DNA of 64,000 bases from Roseibacterium beibuensis (GCF_039542305.1 NZ_BAABHW010000006.1:139493-203492); one strand, 5' to 3'. Shown: positions 51,609-61,255, counted from the first letter of the stretch. Notes: generated from the letters alone by a model not told the origin. Made by a program: numbers and translations.

Positions 51609-52790
51609 ATGAAGCGTTTGATGATGGCCGGGCTTTGCGCGCTGGGAATTTCGACCGGGGCGGCATCGGCACAGCAATGCGGCGGCGATTTCGGTCAATT
51701 CGTGCAACGCCTGCGGGACGAGGCGCTGAGCCGGGGCCATTCGCCCGACGCCGTGAGCAGCTTTTTCGCGCAGGCGAACTATTACCAACGTGCGCTCGAC
51801 GCGGATCGTCGGCAGGGCATCTTCACCGTGCCCTTCACCGAGTTCGCGCGGCGGCTGATTTCCCAGAACAGGCTCGATAACGGGCGCGCCAATGGTCAGC
51901 GCTATGCGTCTGTCTTCGACGAGATCGAGCGGCGCTTTGGCGTGAGCCGCGGTATCCTCTTGTCCTTCTGGGCGTTCGAAACGGATTTCGGGGCCTTCCA
52001 GGGCGATTACAACACGCTCGACAGCCTCGTGACCTTGGCCCATGACTGCCGCCGTCCGCACATCTTCCGCCCGCAGATCTTTGCCGCGCTCGAACTGTAC
52101 GAGCATGGCGATTTTGACCCGGTCAACACGATGGGCGCCTGGGCGGGTGAGATCGGAATGGTCCAGATGCTGCCCGAGGATATCCTTGAAAACGGGATCG
52201 ACGGGGATGGCGACGGGCATGTCTACCTGCAAACCTCTGCCGCCGATGCGCTGATGTCCGGGGCCAACGTCCTGCGGTCCTTGGGCTGGCGCGCGGGCGA
52301 GCCGTGGATTGTGGAAATCACCGTGCCGGGCGATCTGGATTGGTACCAGACGGGCATCCACACCTCGCGCAGCGTGGCCGAGTGGGAGGCGGATGGCGTG
52401 AGGGCGCGCAACGGTGGCGCGCTGCCTCTGCGCAACGCGCAGGCCTCGGTCGTGCTGCCGCAGGGGCGCAACGGGCCCGCTTTCCTTGCCTACCCGAATT
52501 TCAACGTCCTGTTCGAATGGAACGAGAGCTTCACCTACGTGCTGACCGCGGCCTATTTCGGCACGAGGCTGGAAGGCGCACCGGTCATGGACGCGCGCAA
52601 CCCCGATGCCGGCCTGGACGGCAACGCGATGCGCGATTTGCAGCGCCGCTTGCAGGCGCGCGGGCATGACGTCGGCGGGATCGACGGCATCCTTGGCGCC
52701 GGCACGCGCATGGCCGTGCGCGAAGAGCAGCGCCGCCTCGGCTTGCCCGCGGATGCCTGGCCCACCTGGCAATTGCTGAACGCGCTGTAA
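51609..52790 (+). CDS. Lytic murein transglycosylase (GH103) with peptidoglycan-binding domain
   Basis: A 393-residue exported protein (signal peptide about 1-21) with GH103 features: Glu124 in FWAFETDFGAFQGDYN, AGEIGMVQMLPEDILENGID and a C-terminal peptidoglycan-binding segment near GGIDGILGAGTRMAV. It is a second member of the family in this window and more diverged than the one at 40414. The start is ATG 51609, 50 bp after cbiB; the gene is probably not functionally related to cobalamin. Confidence 0.9.
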   Translation: MKRLMMAGLCALGISTGAASAQQCGGDFGQFVQRLRDEALSRGHSPDAVSSFFAQANYYQRALDADRRQGIFTVPFTEFARRLISQNRLDNGRANGQRYASVFDEIERRFGVSRGILLSFWAFETDFGAFQGDYNTLDSLVTLAHDCRRPHIFRPQIFAALELYEHGDFDPVNTMGAWAGEIGMVQMLPEDILENGIDGDGDGHVYLQTSAADALMSGANVLRSLGWRAGEPWIVEITVPGDLDWYQTGIHTSRSVAEWEADGVRARNGGALPLRNAQASVVLPQGRNGPAFLAYPNFNVLFEWNESFTYVLTAAYFGTRLEGAPVMDARNPDAGLDGNAMRDLQRRLQARGHDVGGIDGILGAGTRMAVREEQRRLGLPADAWPTWQLLNAL

Positions 52791-52963
52791 GCCGCCCCCC
52801 CTCCGCCGCGCTTGCGGGGCTGGTCCTGGGCGGCCAGTCCCATATCTGGCCGAGCTGATGAACGGTTCTGCGGCGCGCAGATCTGCGGATCAAGGCCACG
52901 GCACGAATGGTCTGGTGATCGACCGCCGGGGCGACCATGCTGGTGCGCTATCCGGGCTGAGGC

Positions 52964-55900
52964 TCAGGCGACCAGTTGCTCGGCCTTGTTCAGGTCGACG
53001 CTGACAAGCTGCGACACGCCCTGTTCGGCCATGGTCACACCGAACAGGCGATCCATCCGGGCCATCGTCACGGCATGGTGCGTGATGATCAAGAAGCGGG
53101 TGTCGGTCTGGCGCGTCATCTCGTCAAGCAGATCGCAGAACCGGGTGACGTTGGCATCGTCCAGCGGCGCATCGACCTCGTCCAGCACGCAGATCGGCGC
53201 GGGATTGGCGAGGAACACGGCAAAGATCAGCGCCAGGGCCGTCAGTGTCTGTTCGCCGCCCGAAAGCAGCGAAAGCGTGGACAGCTTCTTGCCCGGCGGC
53301 TGGCAAAGGATTTCAAGGCCAGCCTCAAGCGGATCGTCGGATTCCACCAGTACCAGACGCGCCTCGCCGCCGCCGAACAGATGGGTGAACAGGCGCGAGA
53401 AGTTGCCATTCACCTCGTCAAACGCCTTGAGCAACCGTTCGCGCCCCTCGCGATTGAGCGAGGCGATGCCGGAGCGCAGCTTGGCAATCGCCTCTTCCAG
53501 GTCGGCCTTCTCGGTGGCGAGGGTATCGTGCTCTTCCTGCACCTCGCGCGAATCCTCTTCGGCGCGCAGGTTCACCGCCCCCAACGCATCCCGCTGACGG
53601 CGCAGGCGCGCGACATCGCCCTCGATCCGGTCGGCGGAGGGCATCGGGTCCGGCAGGTCCCCAAGACTTTCGAGGAGGGCATCGGGGGTCACCTCCTGCT
53701 CCTCCATGATGCGCTCGGCGGCTGCGGTCACCGCCTCGGCGGCGGCGTCGCGGCGGGCCTCCGAGGCCGCGCGGGCCTCGCGCGCGTCGGAGGCGCTCCG
53801 TTCAGCATCGCGCTCGGCGGTAATGGCGTCGCGCAGGGCACGTTCGGCCCCTGACAGGGCATCGGACGCCATCGCGCGGCGTTTCTCGGCGTCGGTGATC
53901 TTGCCGGCCAAGCCTTCGCGTTTCTCGGCGATCTGGTCGGGCCTCTTTTTCGCCTCGTCCAGTTGAGACGCGGCGTCTTCCCGACGCTTTTCCAACTCGG
54001 AAAGCCGGGTGGTGGCGCTGTCGAGGCGGGTTTTCCAGCCTTCGATTTCCTGCCCGATCTTCTGGATGCGCGCCGCGCGCAATTCGCCTTCGCGCTTCAA
54101 CTCGTCATGGGCCGTCCGGCGGGCCATCATCGCCATGCGCGCAGCCTCGACCGTGGTGCGCGTGTCGTTCAGGCGGGCGCGGACGTGGTCCAGATCATCC
54201 AGAGCTTCGCGCGCGCTGCGGGCGGCCTGCAATTCTTCCTGCGCCTTGCCGGCCTCGTCCCCATGGCGGGCGGCGGTGGCGCGCAAGGTTTGCAGCTTGC
54301 CTTCCAGGACCGAGCGATCGGCCTCGGCCTTGGACAGGGCGCGGCTTGCCTGCGCCAGCCGGGTTTCGGAATCGCGCCGGGCGTTTCGGGCCGCGCGATC
54401 CGCTTCGGTCAGGTCGGCGAGGCGGGCGGCCAGCGCCTCGTGCACCGCCTTGGCCTCATCGGCTTGCGCGCGGGCGCGATCGGCCTCGGCCCGCAGGCCC
54501 GTCAGCTTGTTCTGCTGTTCAAGGCGGCGCGCGGCGGTCGAGACGGCATCGGCGGCGGCGACGGAATAGCCATCCCACCGCCACAGATCACCCGCGCGGG
54601 ACACAAGCCGCTGACCCGGCTGAAGATCGGCTTGCAGGCGCGGGCCGTCCGCCGCCTCCACCACCCCGATCTGCGAGAAGCGGCGGACAAGCGCGGCGGG
54701 GCCTTGCGCGTGATCGGTGATCGGCATGGCCCCGGCGGGCAGAGGCGCGGGCGACGCGTAGGGGTCGAGGCCCGTCCACCCGGTGCCACCGGGCGTCGCC
54801 GCCATCGGCGCTTCGAGATCATCGGACAGCGCCGCGCCGACGGCGGCCTCGAACCCCGGCGCAACGGTAATCTGGTCAAGAAGCTGGTCGCCTTTGCCGC
54901 GCTCCCGGTCGAGCAGTTTCGACAAGGCCGCGACTTCGGATGCGAGGGTGCCGGCGCGCCCCTCGGCCTCGGCCCGGGCGGCGCGGGCCGCGCTTTCCTC
55001 GGTCAGGACAGCGGCGCGGGCGGCTTCTGTCTCGGCCAGGGTTGCCTCGGCGCGACCCGCGAGGTCCTGCGCGGCAGCCAGGGCATCGGCGGCTTCCTGC
55101 TGTTCGCGTTCCAGGGTGGACAGCCGCGTGGCGGCTTCGTCCGCGGCCTGACCTGCGCGGGCCGCGTCCTCGGTGTTGCGGCGAGCGGATTTCTCGGCTT
55201 CCGACACACGGCGCTCGGCCTGCTGGTGCTGGGCCGACAGGGCGGCGGCCTGCTCGGTCGCCTCGGCCAGCGCGCCTTCGCGTTCGCCCAGGATATCGGC
55301 GGCCTCGGTCGCGGCGGCGGCGGCGGCGGCCAGCGCGTCGTCATGGCCGTCGCTCTCGGCGATCAGGGTGGCGCGCTCGCTTTCCAGGGCGGCGATACTG
55401 TCACCCGCATCCGCGTTCAGCGCGGTTTCGCGTTCGATGTCCCGTGTCAGCTGGCTGATCCGCGCGGTCAGTGTATCGACGGCCTGCGCGGCGCGAGTCG
55501 CCTCGTCATCCAGCGTGTCGCGTTCGATCACAAGCCGCTGGAGGATCGCGGCGGCGATGGAGTCTTCCTCGCGCAGCGGTGGCAGCGCGGCCTCGGCCGT
55601 TTCTCGCGCCTTGGCGGCTTCGCGTGCAGCGGTCTCGGCGCGGGCGGCGGCGGTCAGGCTTTCGCGCAGAACTTCCTCGGCGCGGGCCCGGCCCTGTTCG
55701 GCGTCGCGCCAGCGCAGGAACAGAAGCAGCCCCTCGGCATGACGCAACTCCGCGTTGATCTCGCGATAGCGCGCCGCCTGCCGGGCCTGCCGGGCCAAGG
55801 TGGACAGCTGTGCGCTCAACTGCTCCAGAACGTCCTCGACGCGGGCAAGGTTCGTCTCGGCCCCGCGCAGCTTCAATTCCGCTTCGTGGCGGCGTTGATA

Positions 55901-56419
55901 AAGGCCCGAGATGCCCGCAGCCTCTTCAAGGATGCGGCGGCGGTTCTTCGGCTTGGCGTTGATCAGCTCGCTGATCTGCCCCTGCCGCACCAGCGCGGGC
56001 GAATGGGCACCGGTCGAGGCATCGGCGAACAACATCTGGACGTCGCGCGCACGCACATCCTTGCCGTTCAGCTTGTAGGCCGAGCCTGCGTCACGCGTGA
56101 TGCGGCGCACGATGTCGATCTGGTCGGCATCGTTGAACCCCGCGGGGGCGAGGCGGTCGGTGTTGTCGATCTGAACCGAGACTTCCGCGAAATTGCGGGC
56201 CGGGCGCGTGGCGGCCCCGGCGAAGATCACGTCTTCCATGCCATCGCCACGCATCGCGGTCGGGCGATTTTCACCCATCACCCAGCGCAGCGCTTCGAGG
56301 AGGTTGGATTTCCCGCAGCCGTTCGGCCCCACGACCCCCGTCAGACCCTGCGCAATCACGAGGTCCGTCGGGTCCACGAAGGATTTGAAGCCATTGAGCC
56401 TGAGTCGCGAAAAGCGCAC
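52964..56419 (-). CDS. smc: Chromosome segregation protein SMC
   Basis: A 1151-residue condensin subunit. The N-terminal Walker A is GPNGCGKSN (31-39), long Ala/Arg/Glu-rich coiled coils flank a central hinge (about 490-640), and the C-terminal ATPase half has LSGGEQTLTALAL and VLDEVDAPLDDANV. It compacts and resolves sister chromosomes with ScpA and ScpB, which are not in the window. A long open frame on the plus strand over the gene is a compositional shadow. Confidence 0.97.
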   Translation of the reverse strand: MRFSRLRLNGFKSFVDPTDLVIAQGLTGVVGPNGCGKSNLLEALRWVMGENRPTAMRGDGMEDVIFAGAATRPARNFAEVSVQIDNTDRLAPAGFNDADQIDIVRRITRDAGSAYKLNGKDVRARDVQMLFADASTGAHSPALVRQGQISELINAKPKNRRRILEEAAGISGLYQRRHEAELKLRGAETNLARVEDVLEQLSAQLSTLARQARQAARYREINAELRHAEGLLLFLRWRDAEQGRARAEEVLRESLTAAARAETAAREAAKARETAEAALPPLREEDSIAAAILQRLVIERDTLDDEATRAAQAVDTLTARISQLTRDIERETALNADAGDSIAALESERATLIAESDGHDDALAAAAAAATEAADILGEREGALAEATEQAAALSAQHQQAERRVSEAEKSARRNTEDAARAGQAADEAATRLSTLEREQQEAADALAAAQDLAGRAEATLAETEAARAAVLTEESAARAARAEAEGRAGTLASEVAALSKLLDRERGKGDQLLDQITVAPGFEAAVGAALSDDLEAPMAATPGGTGWTGLDPYASPAPLPAGAMPITDHAQGPAALVRRFSQIGVVEAADGPRLQADLQPGQRLVSRAGDLWRWDGYSVAAADAVSTAARRLEQQNKLTGLRAEADRARAQADEAKAVHEALAARLADLTEADRAARNARRDSETRLAQASRALSKAEADRSVLEGKLQTLRATAARHGDEAGKAQEELQAARSAREALDDLDHVRARLNDTRTTVEAARMAMMARRTAHDELKREGELRAARIQKIGQEIEGWKTRLDSATTRLSELEKRREDAASQLDEAKKRPDQIAEKREGLAGKITDAEKRRAMASDALSGAERALRDAITAERDAERSASDAREARAASEARRDAAAEAVTAAAERIMEEQEVTPDALLESLGDLPDPMPSADRIEGDVARLRRQRDALGAVNLRAEEDSREVQEEHDTLATEKADLEEAIAKLRSGIASLNREGRERLLKAFDEVNGNFSRLFTHLFGGGEARLVLVESDDPLEAGLEILCQPPGKKLSTLSLLSGGEQTLTALALIFAVFLANPAPICVLDEVDAPLDDANVTRFCDLLDEMTRQTDTRFLIITHHAVTMARMDRLFGVTMAEQGVSQLVSVDLNKAEQLVA

Positions 56420-56684
56420 GGGGGTCCGCCTGCCAAGTCTGATTCCGTTGGTCTTGCAGTTTCCGGGCTGCGAGGCGGTTGAGTCAATCAGCGCCCACTG
56501 GATATGGCGGATATCGGCCGCTTATCCCCAAGATATGTGGTTTTTCACCAGATATGGCGTCGGCTTACGCCGATAGCTCTGCAGCCGCGCACGATACCAC
56601 TCATCCCTGCGACGCATTGTGCATTGCATTTCTCCCCGCGCCGTGACATTTAGTTTGCAAGGTTAAATATCCGAGGTGCAAAAC
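56420..56684. other. Divergent intergenic region between smc and a membrane-protein gene
   Basis: 265 bp without a gene. AGATATG-like words recur (near 56500, 56531 and 56551), and GGCGTCGGCTTACGCC can form a small hairpin. GTGACA-N16-AAATAT before 56685 is a weak promoter candidate. Confidence 0.45.
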
Positions 56685-57881
56685 ATGTCACATGCAGCCA
56701 CGAAGTATTCGCCGCTCTATTTCCTTGCTTCGCTGGGAATGGGTGGCCTTTCCGTCACCTTCTTCATGTACCTGTTCTTCTGGGTGCCGCATCCCGGCCA
56801 GCCCGTCCCGGTTTTCGAAGACGTGTGGCCGGTCCTGACGGGCGGCACGCTGCTGCAACAGGCCATGGTCCTGATCGCATGGGCCGGGATCGCCTTCTTC
56901 GCGTTTCACAACATCAAGCTGCTGATCTTCAACCTGCGCAAATATGCCGAGTTCAAGCGCTCGGAAGGGTTCGAGGCGTTTGCCCAGTCGAACGCGGGCA
57001 GCCAGGTTCTGGCCATGCCTCTGGCGCTAGCCATGACGGTCAACGTGGGCTTCATCCTTGGTCTGACCTTCGTACCGGGGCTGTGGAGCATCGTGGAATA
57101 CATGTTCCCCGCCGCCATCGTCGCCTTCCTGGCCATCGGCTACATCGCTCTGCGGCAGTTGGGTCATTTCATCGCCTCGCGCCTGCATTCGGGTGGCTTC
57201 AACTGCTCGGCCAACAACAGCTTCGCGCAGATGCTGCCGGCCTTTGCCCTGTCGATGATCGGCGTTGGCCTTGCCGCACCGGCGGCGATGTCGACCACTA
57301 TCGTCACATCCGGCATCAGCCTTGTGCTGTCGACCTTCTTCATCACCGCAGCGGTGCTTCTCGCGCTGGTGGTCCTGGTGATGAGCATCCGCCCCATGCT
57401 GGAGCATGGCGTGAATGTCGAGGCCGCCCCGACGCTGATGGTTGTCATTCCGATCATGACCGTCATCGGGATTGCCCTGCTGCGTCAGGGTCACGGCCTG
57501 CATGTCAATTTTGACAGCCATACCACCGATGCCGACACGATGATGACGCTGACGCGGCTGTTGTCGGTGCAGGTTCTGTTCGGTCTGTTCGGTCTGGCCG
57601 TGATGTCGCGGGTCGGCTACCTCGCCCGCTTCGTCACGGGGCGCGAAACCTCGGCCGGGTCCTACGCCCTGGTCTGCCCCGGTGTTGCCCTCTCGGTGAT
57701 GACCCAATTCTGGCTGAACAAGGGCCTTGTGGCCGCCGGCCTCGTCGCCAAGTTCTCGGTCGCTTACTGGGCCATCTCGGCCGTGGCCGTCGGCTTCCAG
57801 ATCGCCATGATCGTTCTGGTGTGGATGCTGGCCACCAAGCACTTCCGTCCGCTGCCGCAAGGCGCTGTCGCGGCGGCCTGA
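56685..57881 (+). CDS. Polytopic membrane protein, possibly TsoY family
   Basis: A 398-residue protein with about ten hydrophobic segments and a soluble N-terminal start (MSHAATKYSPLYFLAS). It resembles the TsoY family of (seleno)proteins that I know from alphaproteobacterial annotation, but the function is not known to me. SGGFNCSANNSFAQ contains a cysteine near the middle of the chain where a selenocysteine homologue could be. GAGG precedes ATG 56685 by eight bases; GTG nine bases upstream is the alternative. Divergent from smc. Confidence 0.8.
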   Translation: MSHAATKYSPLYFLASLGMGGLSVTFFMYLFFWVPHPGQPVPVFEDVWPVLTGGTLLQQAMVLIAWAGIAFFAFHNIKLLIFNLRKYAEFKRSEGFEAFAQSNAGSQVLAMPLALAMTVNVGFILGLTFVPGLWSIVEYMFPAAIVAFLAIGYIALRQLGHFIASRLHSGGFNCSANNSFAQMLPAFALSMIGVGLAAPAAMSTTIVTSGISLVLSTFFITAAVLLALVVLVMSIRPMLEHGVNVEAAPTLMVVIPIMTVIGIALLRQGHGLHVNFDSHTTDADTMMTLTRLLSVQVLFGLFGLAVMSRVGYLARFVTGRETSAGSYALVCPGVALSVMTQFWLNKGLVAAGLVAKFSVAYWAISAVAVGFQIAMIVLVWMLATKHFRPLPQGAVAAA

Positions 57882-57931
57882 TCCGGACGACATCCATCGC
57901 GCATCGCTCCTCCCTTCAGATGCGCCTCGAG

Positions 57932-57958
57932 CCGCCCCCTGGCCACACCGGGGGGCGG
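57932..57958 (+). terminator. Hairpin after the membrane-protein gene
   Basis: CCGCCCCC pairs with GGGGGCGG around a ten-base loop, followed by TTCCACATTTG. It is a strong stem with only a weak T-tail, so termination is likely but not certain. Confidence 0.5.
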
Positions 57959-58029
57959 TTCCACATTTGAAAACGCCGCCCCGTTGAGAATGGCCCCTTG
58001 CAATGCTATCTTTGGAAAGTACGCGCCAC

Positions 58030-58473
58030 ATGGTGGCGTCAAACAGTAAGGAGGACAGTGTCCTGACCGGACCGACCCAAGCGGTGGCTCATACGGCCAC
58101 CCCGAACGCGCAAGTTGCGCAACACCCCGAACCCCTCGCAGGCGATGCCCTGCTGGAGCGTGTTCTGACCTCTCTCGATGACGACAAGGCCGAGGATATC
58201 GTGCAGATCGACCTGCGCGGGAAATCTTCGATCGCCGATTTCATGGTGGTCGCCTCTGGTCGCTCGTCGCGCCAGGTCGCGGCCATTTCCGAGAAGCTGG
58301 TGGACCGGCTGAAGCAGGAGATGGGCCTGATCTGCAAGGTAGAAGGCAAGGACGCGGGCGATTGGGTGCTGATCGACGCGGGCGATGTGCTTGTCCACGT
58401 GTTCCGCCCCGAAGTGCGCGACTTCTACCAGATCGAGAAGATGTGGATGCCCGCAAGCGGCACCGCGCAATAA
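58030..58473 (+). CDS. rsfS: Ribosome silencing factor RsfS
   Basis: RsfS binds ribosomal protein L14 (uL14) and prevents subunit joining when nutrients are scarce. The core DDDKAEDIVQIDLRGKSSIADF, RSSRQVAAISEKL and DWVLIDAGDVLVHVFRPEVR is intact. The start is unclear: a perfect AAGGAGG (58048-58054) stands eight bases before an in-frame CTG (58063), and all in-frame ATGs lie before that site (58003 and 58030). I list the ATG nearest, at 58030, which gives 147 residues; use of CTG would give 136. Confidence 0.87.
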   Translation: MVASNSKEDSVLTGPTQAVAHTATPNAQVAQHPEPLAGDALLERVLTSLDDDKAEDIVQIDLRGKSSIADFMVVASGRSSRQVAAISEKLVDRLKQEMGLICKVEGKDAGDWVLIDAGDVLVHVFRPEVRDFYQIEKMWMPASGTAQ

Positions 58474-58486
58474 CGCGCGTCCTGTC

Positions 58487-58957
58487 ATGCGGGTGCATAT
58501 CTGTGCCGTCGGGCGCCTCAGGAAGGGGTCCGAGCGGGACCTGATCGACGATTATCTCTCACGTTTCGAAAAGACAGGCCGCGGCCTTGGGCTGACCCTC
58601 GGCGGCGTGATCGAGGTCGAGGATCGCAAGGGCGGCGGCATGGGCGCCGAGGCCGACCTGCTGCGCCGCGCCATCCCGCAAGGCGCCGCCACCTGGGTTC
58701 TGGACGAGCGCGGAGAGACGCCAACAAGCCCCGACTTCGCCGATGCCATCGCACGCCTGCGCGACCAGGGGAGGGGCGATCTTGCCCTGGTGATCGGGGG
58801 GGCGGACGGCCTGGACCCTGCGCTGCGGTCCGAGGCGGACAAGGCCATTTCCCTTGGTCGGATGGTCTGGCCGCATATGCTGGCCCGCGTCATGCTGTCG
58901 GAACAGCTGTATCGCGCCGCCTCGATTCTCGCCGGAAGCCCGTATCACCGCGTCTAG
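58487..58957 (+). CDS. rlmH: 23S rRNA (pseudouridine1915-N3)-methyltransferase RlmH
   Basis: A 156-residue SPOUT-class methyltransferase for helix 69 of 23S rRNA. VHICAVGRLRKGSERDL opens it and LALVIGGADGLDP with LARVMLSEQLYRA closes the SAM knot. It is the usual neighbour of rsfS, 13 bp downstream. Its stop overlaps the stop of the convergent permease gene in a CTAG. Confidence 0.95.
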   Translation: MRVHICAVGRLRKGSERDLIDDYLSRFEKTGRGLGLTLGGVIEVEDRKGGGMGAEADLLRRAIPQGAATWVLDERGETPTSPDFADAIARLRDQGRGDLALVIGGADGLDPALRSEADKAISLGRMVWPHMLARVMLSEQLYRAASILAGSPYHRV

Positions 58958-59772
58958 CGCATCAGGATGTCTTGCCGAAAGCGTCGCATCAGCAGCAGGC
59001 CGAAGAACAGGGTCACAACCGCCCAGGTCAGGACAAGCAGTTCGCTGATATATTGCGGCGAATAGGTCGGGTAGACGCCATCGCGGAACAAGCCGGTGAT
59101 ATGCACGAACGGGATGTACCAGATGATGTCCTGCACGATGCCGCTCAGATCCTCGTAGATAAAGATGACGCCGGCATAAATGATCCTCGGGCGGTTCAGG
59201 ATCCCGTAAAAGCTTCCCCAGACAGGATAGAGACCGGTCAAGACGGCATTCAACGTGCCCAGCCCCAGCCCGAGAAACGCTGCCAGGATCGTGGCTTCGA
59301 TCATGGGCCCGAATTCGAGCACGACCGTTGTATCCGTAAACTGAAGAATTCCGGCGAGCACGATGATCATCACCGTCACGCTGGTCAGGAAGTTCAGCAG
59401 GAACCTTGCCGCAATGGCGTCGAACCATGAGACGGCAGGATACATCAAGAGAGGCCGGGAGAAGCGCAAAGCCCCCGTGACCGCGGTCTCGACCTGCGCC
59501 ATGACCTGAAAGGGCAGGAAGCCCGACGCGTAGAACAGGATGAAGCTATTGCCGAGGGAAGGTGTGCGCAGGAGCAGTGAAAATGCGAATGCCATGAACA
59601 CCAATGCCCCGAGCGGTTCGGCAATGGCCCAGACATATCCCCCCGGCGAGCGTCCGTAGCGCGTGGACATTTCCCTCAGCATCAAGGCCGCGATGGCCCG
59701 ACCGCTGGCGAAACGGCGTTTCGTCGAGCGTGGGCGGCCTGCGGCTGGTGGAATATCGGGACTGACTGTCAC
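58954..59772 (-). CDS. ABC-2 type polysaccharide export permease
   Basis: A 272-residue inner-membrane protein with about six helices, of the KpsM type. ALMLREMSTRYGRSPGGYVWA and the late PLLMYPAVSWFD match this group. It exports capsule or similar polysaccharide, probably with the ATPase at 61278. The listed start is GTG at 59770-59772, without a clear ribosome site, so the exact N-terminus is uncertain. It is on the opposite strand from the rest of the exporter. Confidence 0.9.
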   Translation of the reverse strand: MTVSPDIPPAAGRPRSTKRRFASGRAIAALMLREMSTRYGRSPGGYVWAIAEPLGALVFMAFAFSLLLRTPSLGNSFILFYASGFLPFQVMAQVETAVTGALRFSRPLLMYPAVSWFDAIAARFLLNFLTSVTVMIIVLAGILQFTDTTVVLEFGPMIEATILAAFLGLGLGTLNAVLTGLYPVWGSFYGILNRPRIIYAGVIFIYEDLSGIVQDIIWYIPFVHITGLFRDGVYPTYSPQYISELLVLTWAVVTLFFGLLLMRRFRQDILMR

Positions 59773-59890
59773 GGAGCTATGGCTACCATCATGCTGGCGT
59801 CAAAAGGCGCGTTTATGTATGACAGGACCAGCAGGTTCAAACGCAGCTGCACTGGCGATCCACACCTTGGACGATAGTCTTCCCCCAAAG

Positions 59891-61255
59891 ATGAAACAAG
59901 AACGCCCGGCAAACGCCGACGCAAACGAGCGCGCGGACGGCAAACCGCTTCCAGAGGGCAACGAAAGCGCAAGCCAAGGCTCTGGCCAGCAGGCGCACCC
60001 GGCCGCAGTCACGGCTGACGGTGGCCCGGGAAAAGGCGCAGGACAGCGCAAAGGCGGCGGCGCGGGGCGGCCTAAGGGCCAGATGGGCAAGCAGGCGAAG
60101 CAGGCCTTTCAAGCGCGCATCAAACCGGCCGCGAAACCCGCGACGTTGAAGCCCAGGCATTTCGGCCTTTTTGCGTCTCTGGGGGTCGTGGTCCTGATCC
60201 CCCTATTCGCCATCGCGTTTTACATGTTCGTCTTCGCGGAGGATCAATACGCATCGACCACCGGGTTCACGGTGCGGCAGAACGAAACCGGCGCCGCGAC
60301 CGATCTGTTGGGCGGATTGTCCCAGATCACCGGGGGTGGGGCGGCCACAGACGCCGATATCCTTTACGAATTCATCGTCAGCCAGCAACTCGTCCAACGC
60401 CTGAACGAAGAACTCGATCTTGTCGCCCACTACGCGGAGCCGCACGGTCGTGACCCTTTCTTCAGCCTGGCTCCGGACTCCACCATAGAGGATCTCACGG
60501 ATTACTGGGGCCGGGTGGTGCGGATATCGTTCGAATCCGGGTCAGGCCTGCTGGAACTGCGGGTTCTCGCCTTCACGCCCGAAATGGCCCAGACGCTCGC
60601 CCTCGCGATCATCGAAGAGAGCACGGCCCTGGTGAACGAGTTGAACGCCAATGCGCGCTCCGATGCGATGACCTTTGCCGAGGCGGATGTCGCGACGGCG
60701 GTCGACCGCCTGCGCGCCGCGCGCGAGGCCTTGACGACGTTCCGAACCACCACCCAGATCGTTGATCCCGAGTCCGACCTGCAAGGGCGCATGGGCGTGC
60801 TGAACAACCTGCAGCAGCAGCTTGCCGAGGCCCTGATCGAATACGATCTCTTGACCGAGAACACCTCGAACCCGACCGATCCACGCCTGTTGCAGGCCTC
60901 TCGTCGCATCGAGGTCATCCAGGACCGCATCCAGCAGGAGCGCGAGAATTTCACGCTGGACGACATCGGCAGCGCCGGTGAGGACTACCCGACCTTGATG
61001 GCGGAATACGAAGGGTTGATCGTCGACCGCGAATTTGCAGAGCAAAGCTACACCGCCGCGCTGACAGCGCTCGATGTCGCCCGCACCAATGCGGTGCGGC
61101 AAAGCCGCTATCTCGCCGTCTATATCCGGCCCACCCTGCCGGAAAGCGCCGAGTTCCCGCGCCGCTGGGTCACGATAGGTGTGGCCGCTCTGTTTCTTTT
61201 GCTGGGGTGGTCGATCATGGCGTTGGTCTACTATTCGATCCGAGACCGGCAATAG
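59891..61255 (+). CDS. Capsule/polysaccharide export inner-membrane protein (KpsE-like)
   Basis: A 454-residue protein in the PCP / Wzz-like group. A cytoplasmic Lys/Gly/Gln/Ala-rich stretch (1-88) precedes a first membrane helix (92-116), then a large periplasmic part with AEDQYASTTGFTVRQNE and coiled-coil-like helices, and a C-terminal helix (about 425-448). It would bridge the exporter and an outer-membrane channel. The start is uncertain: ATG 59891, or ATG 59819 in the same frame. It is followed after 22 bp by the ATPase gene. Confidence 0.86.
   Translation: MKQERPANADANERADGKPLPEGNESASQGSGQQAHPAAVTADGGPGKGAGQRKGGGAGRPKGQMGKQAKQAFQARIKPAAKPATLKPRHFGLFASLGVVVLIPLFAIAFYMFVFAEDQYASTTGFTVRQNETGAATDLLGGLSQITGGGAATDADILYEFIVSQQLVQRLNEELDLVAHYAEPHGRDPFFSLAPDSTIEDLTDYWGRVVRISFESGSGLLELRVLAFTPEMAQTLALAIIEESTALVNELNANARSDAMTFAEADVATAVDRLRAAREALTTFRTTTQIVDPESDLQGRMGVLNNLQQQLAEALIEYDLLTENTSNPTDPRLLQASRRIEVIQDRIQQERENFTLDDIGSAGEDYPTLMAEYEGLIVDREFAEQSYTAALTALDVARTNAVRQSRYLAVYIRPTLPESAEFPRRWVTIGVAALFLLLGWSIMALVYYSIRDRQ

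Noticed and set aside
52791..52963. 34-residue frame in the gap between the transglycosylase and smc
   Set aside because: Too short, no ribosome site and no conservation evidence visible; could be random.
53963..56482. 839-residue open frame on the plus strand antisense to smc
   Set aside because: It has no recognisable domain, is Gly/Arg/Gln-rich, and exactly shadows the coding-strand composition of smc; smc itself is unmistakable.
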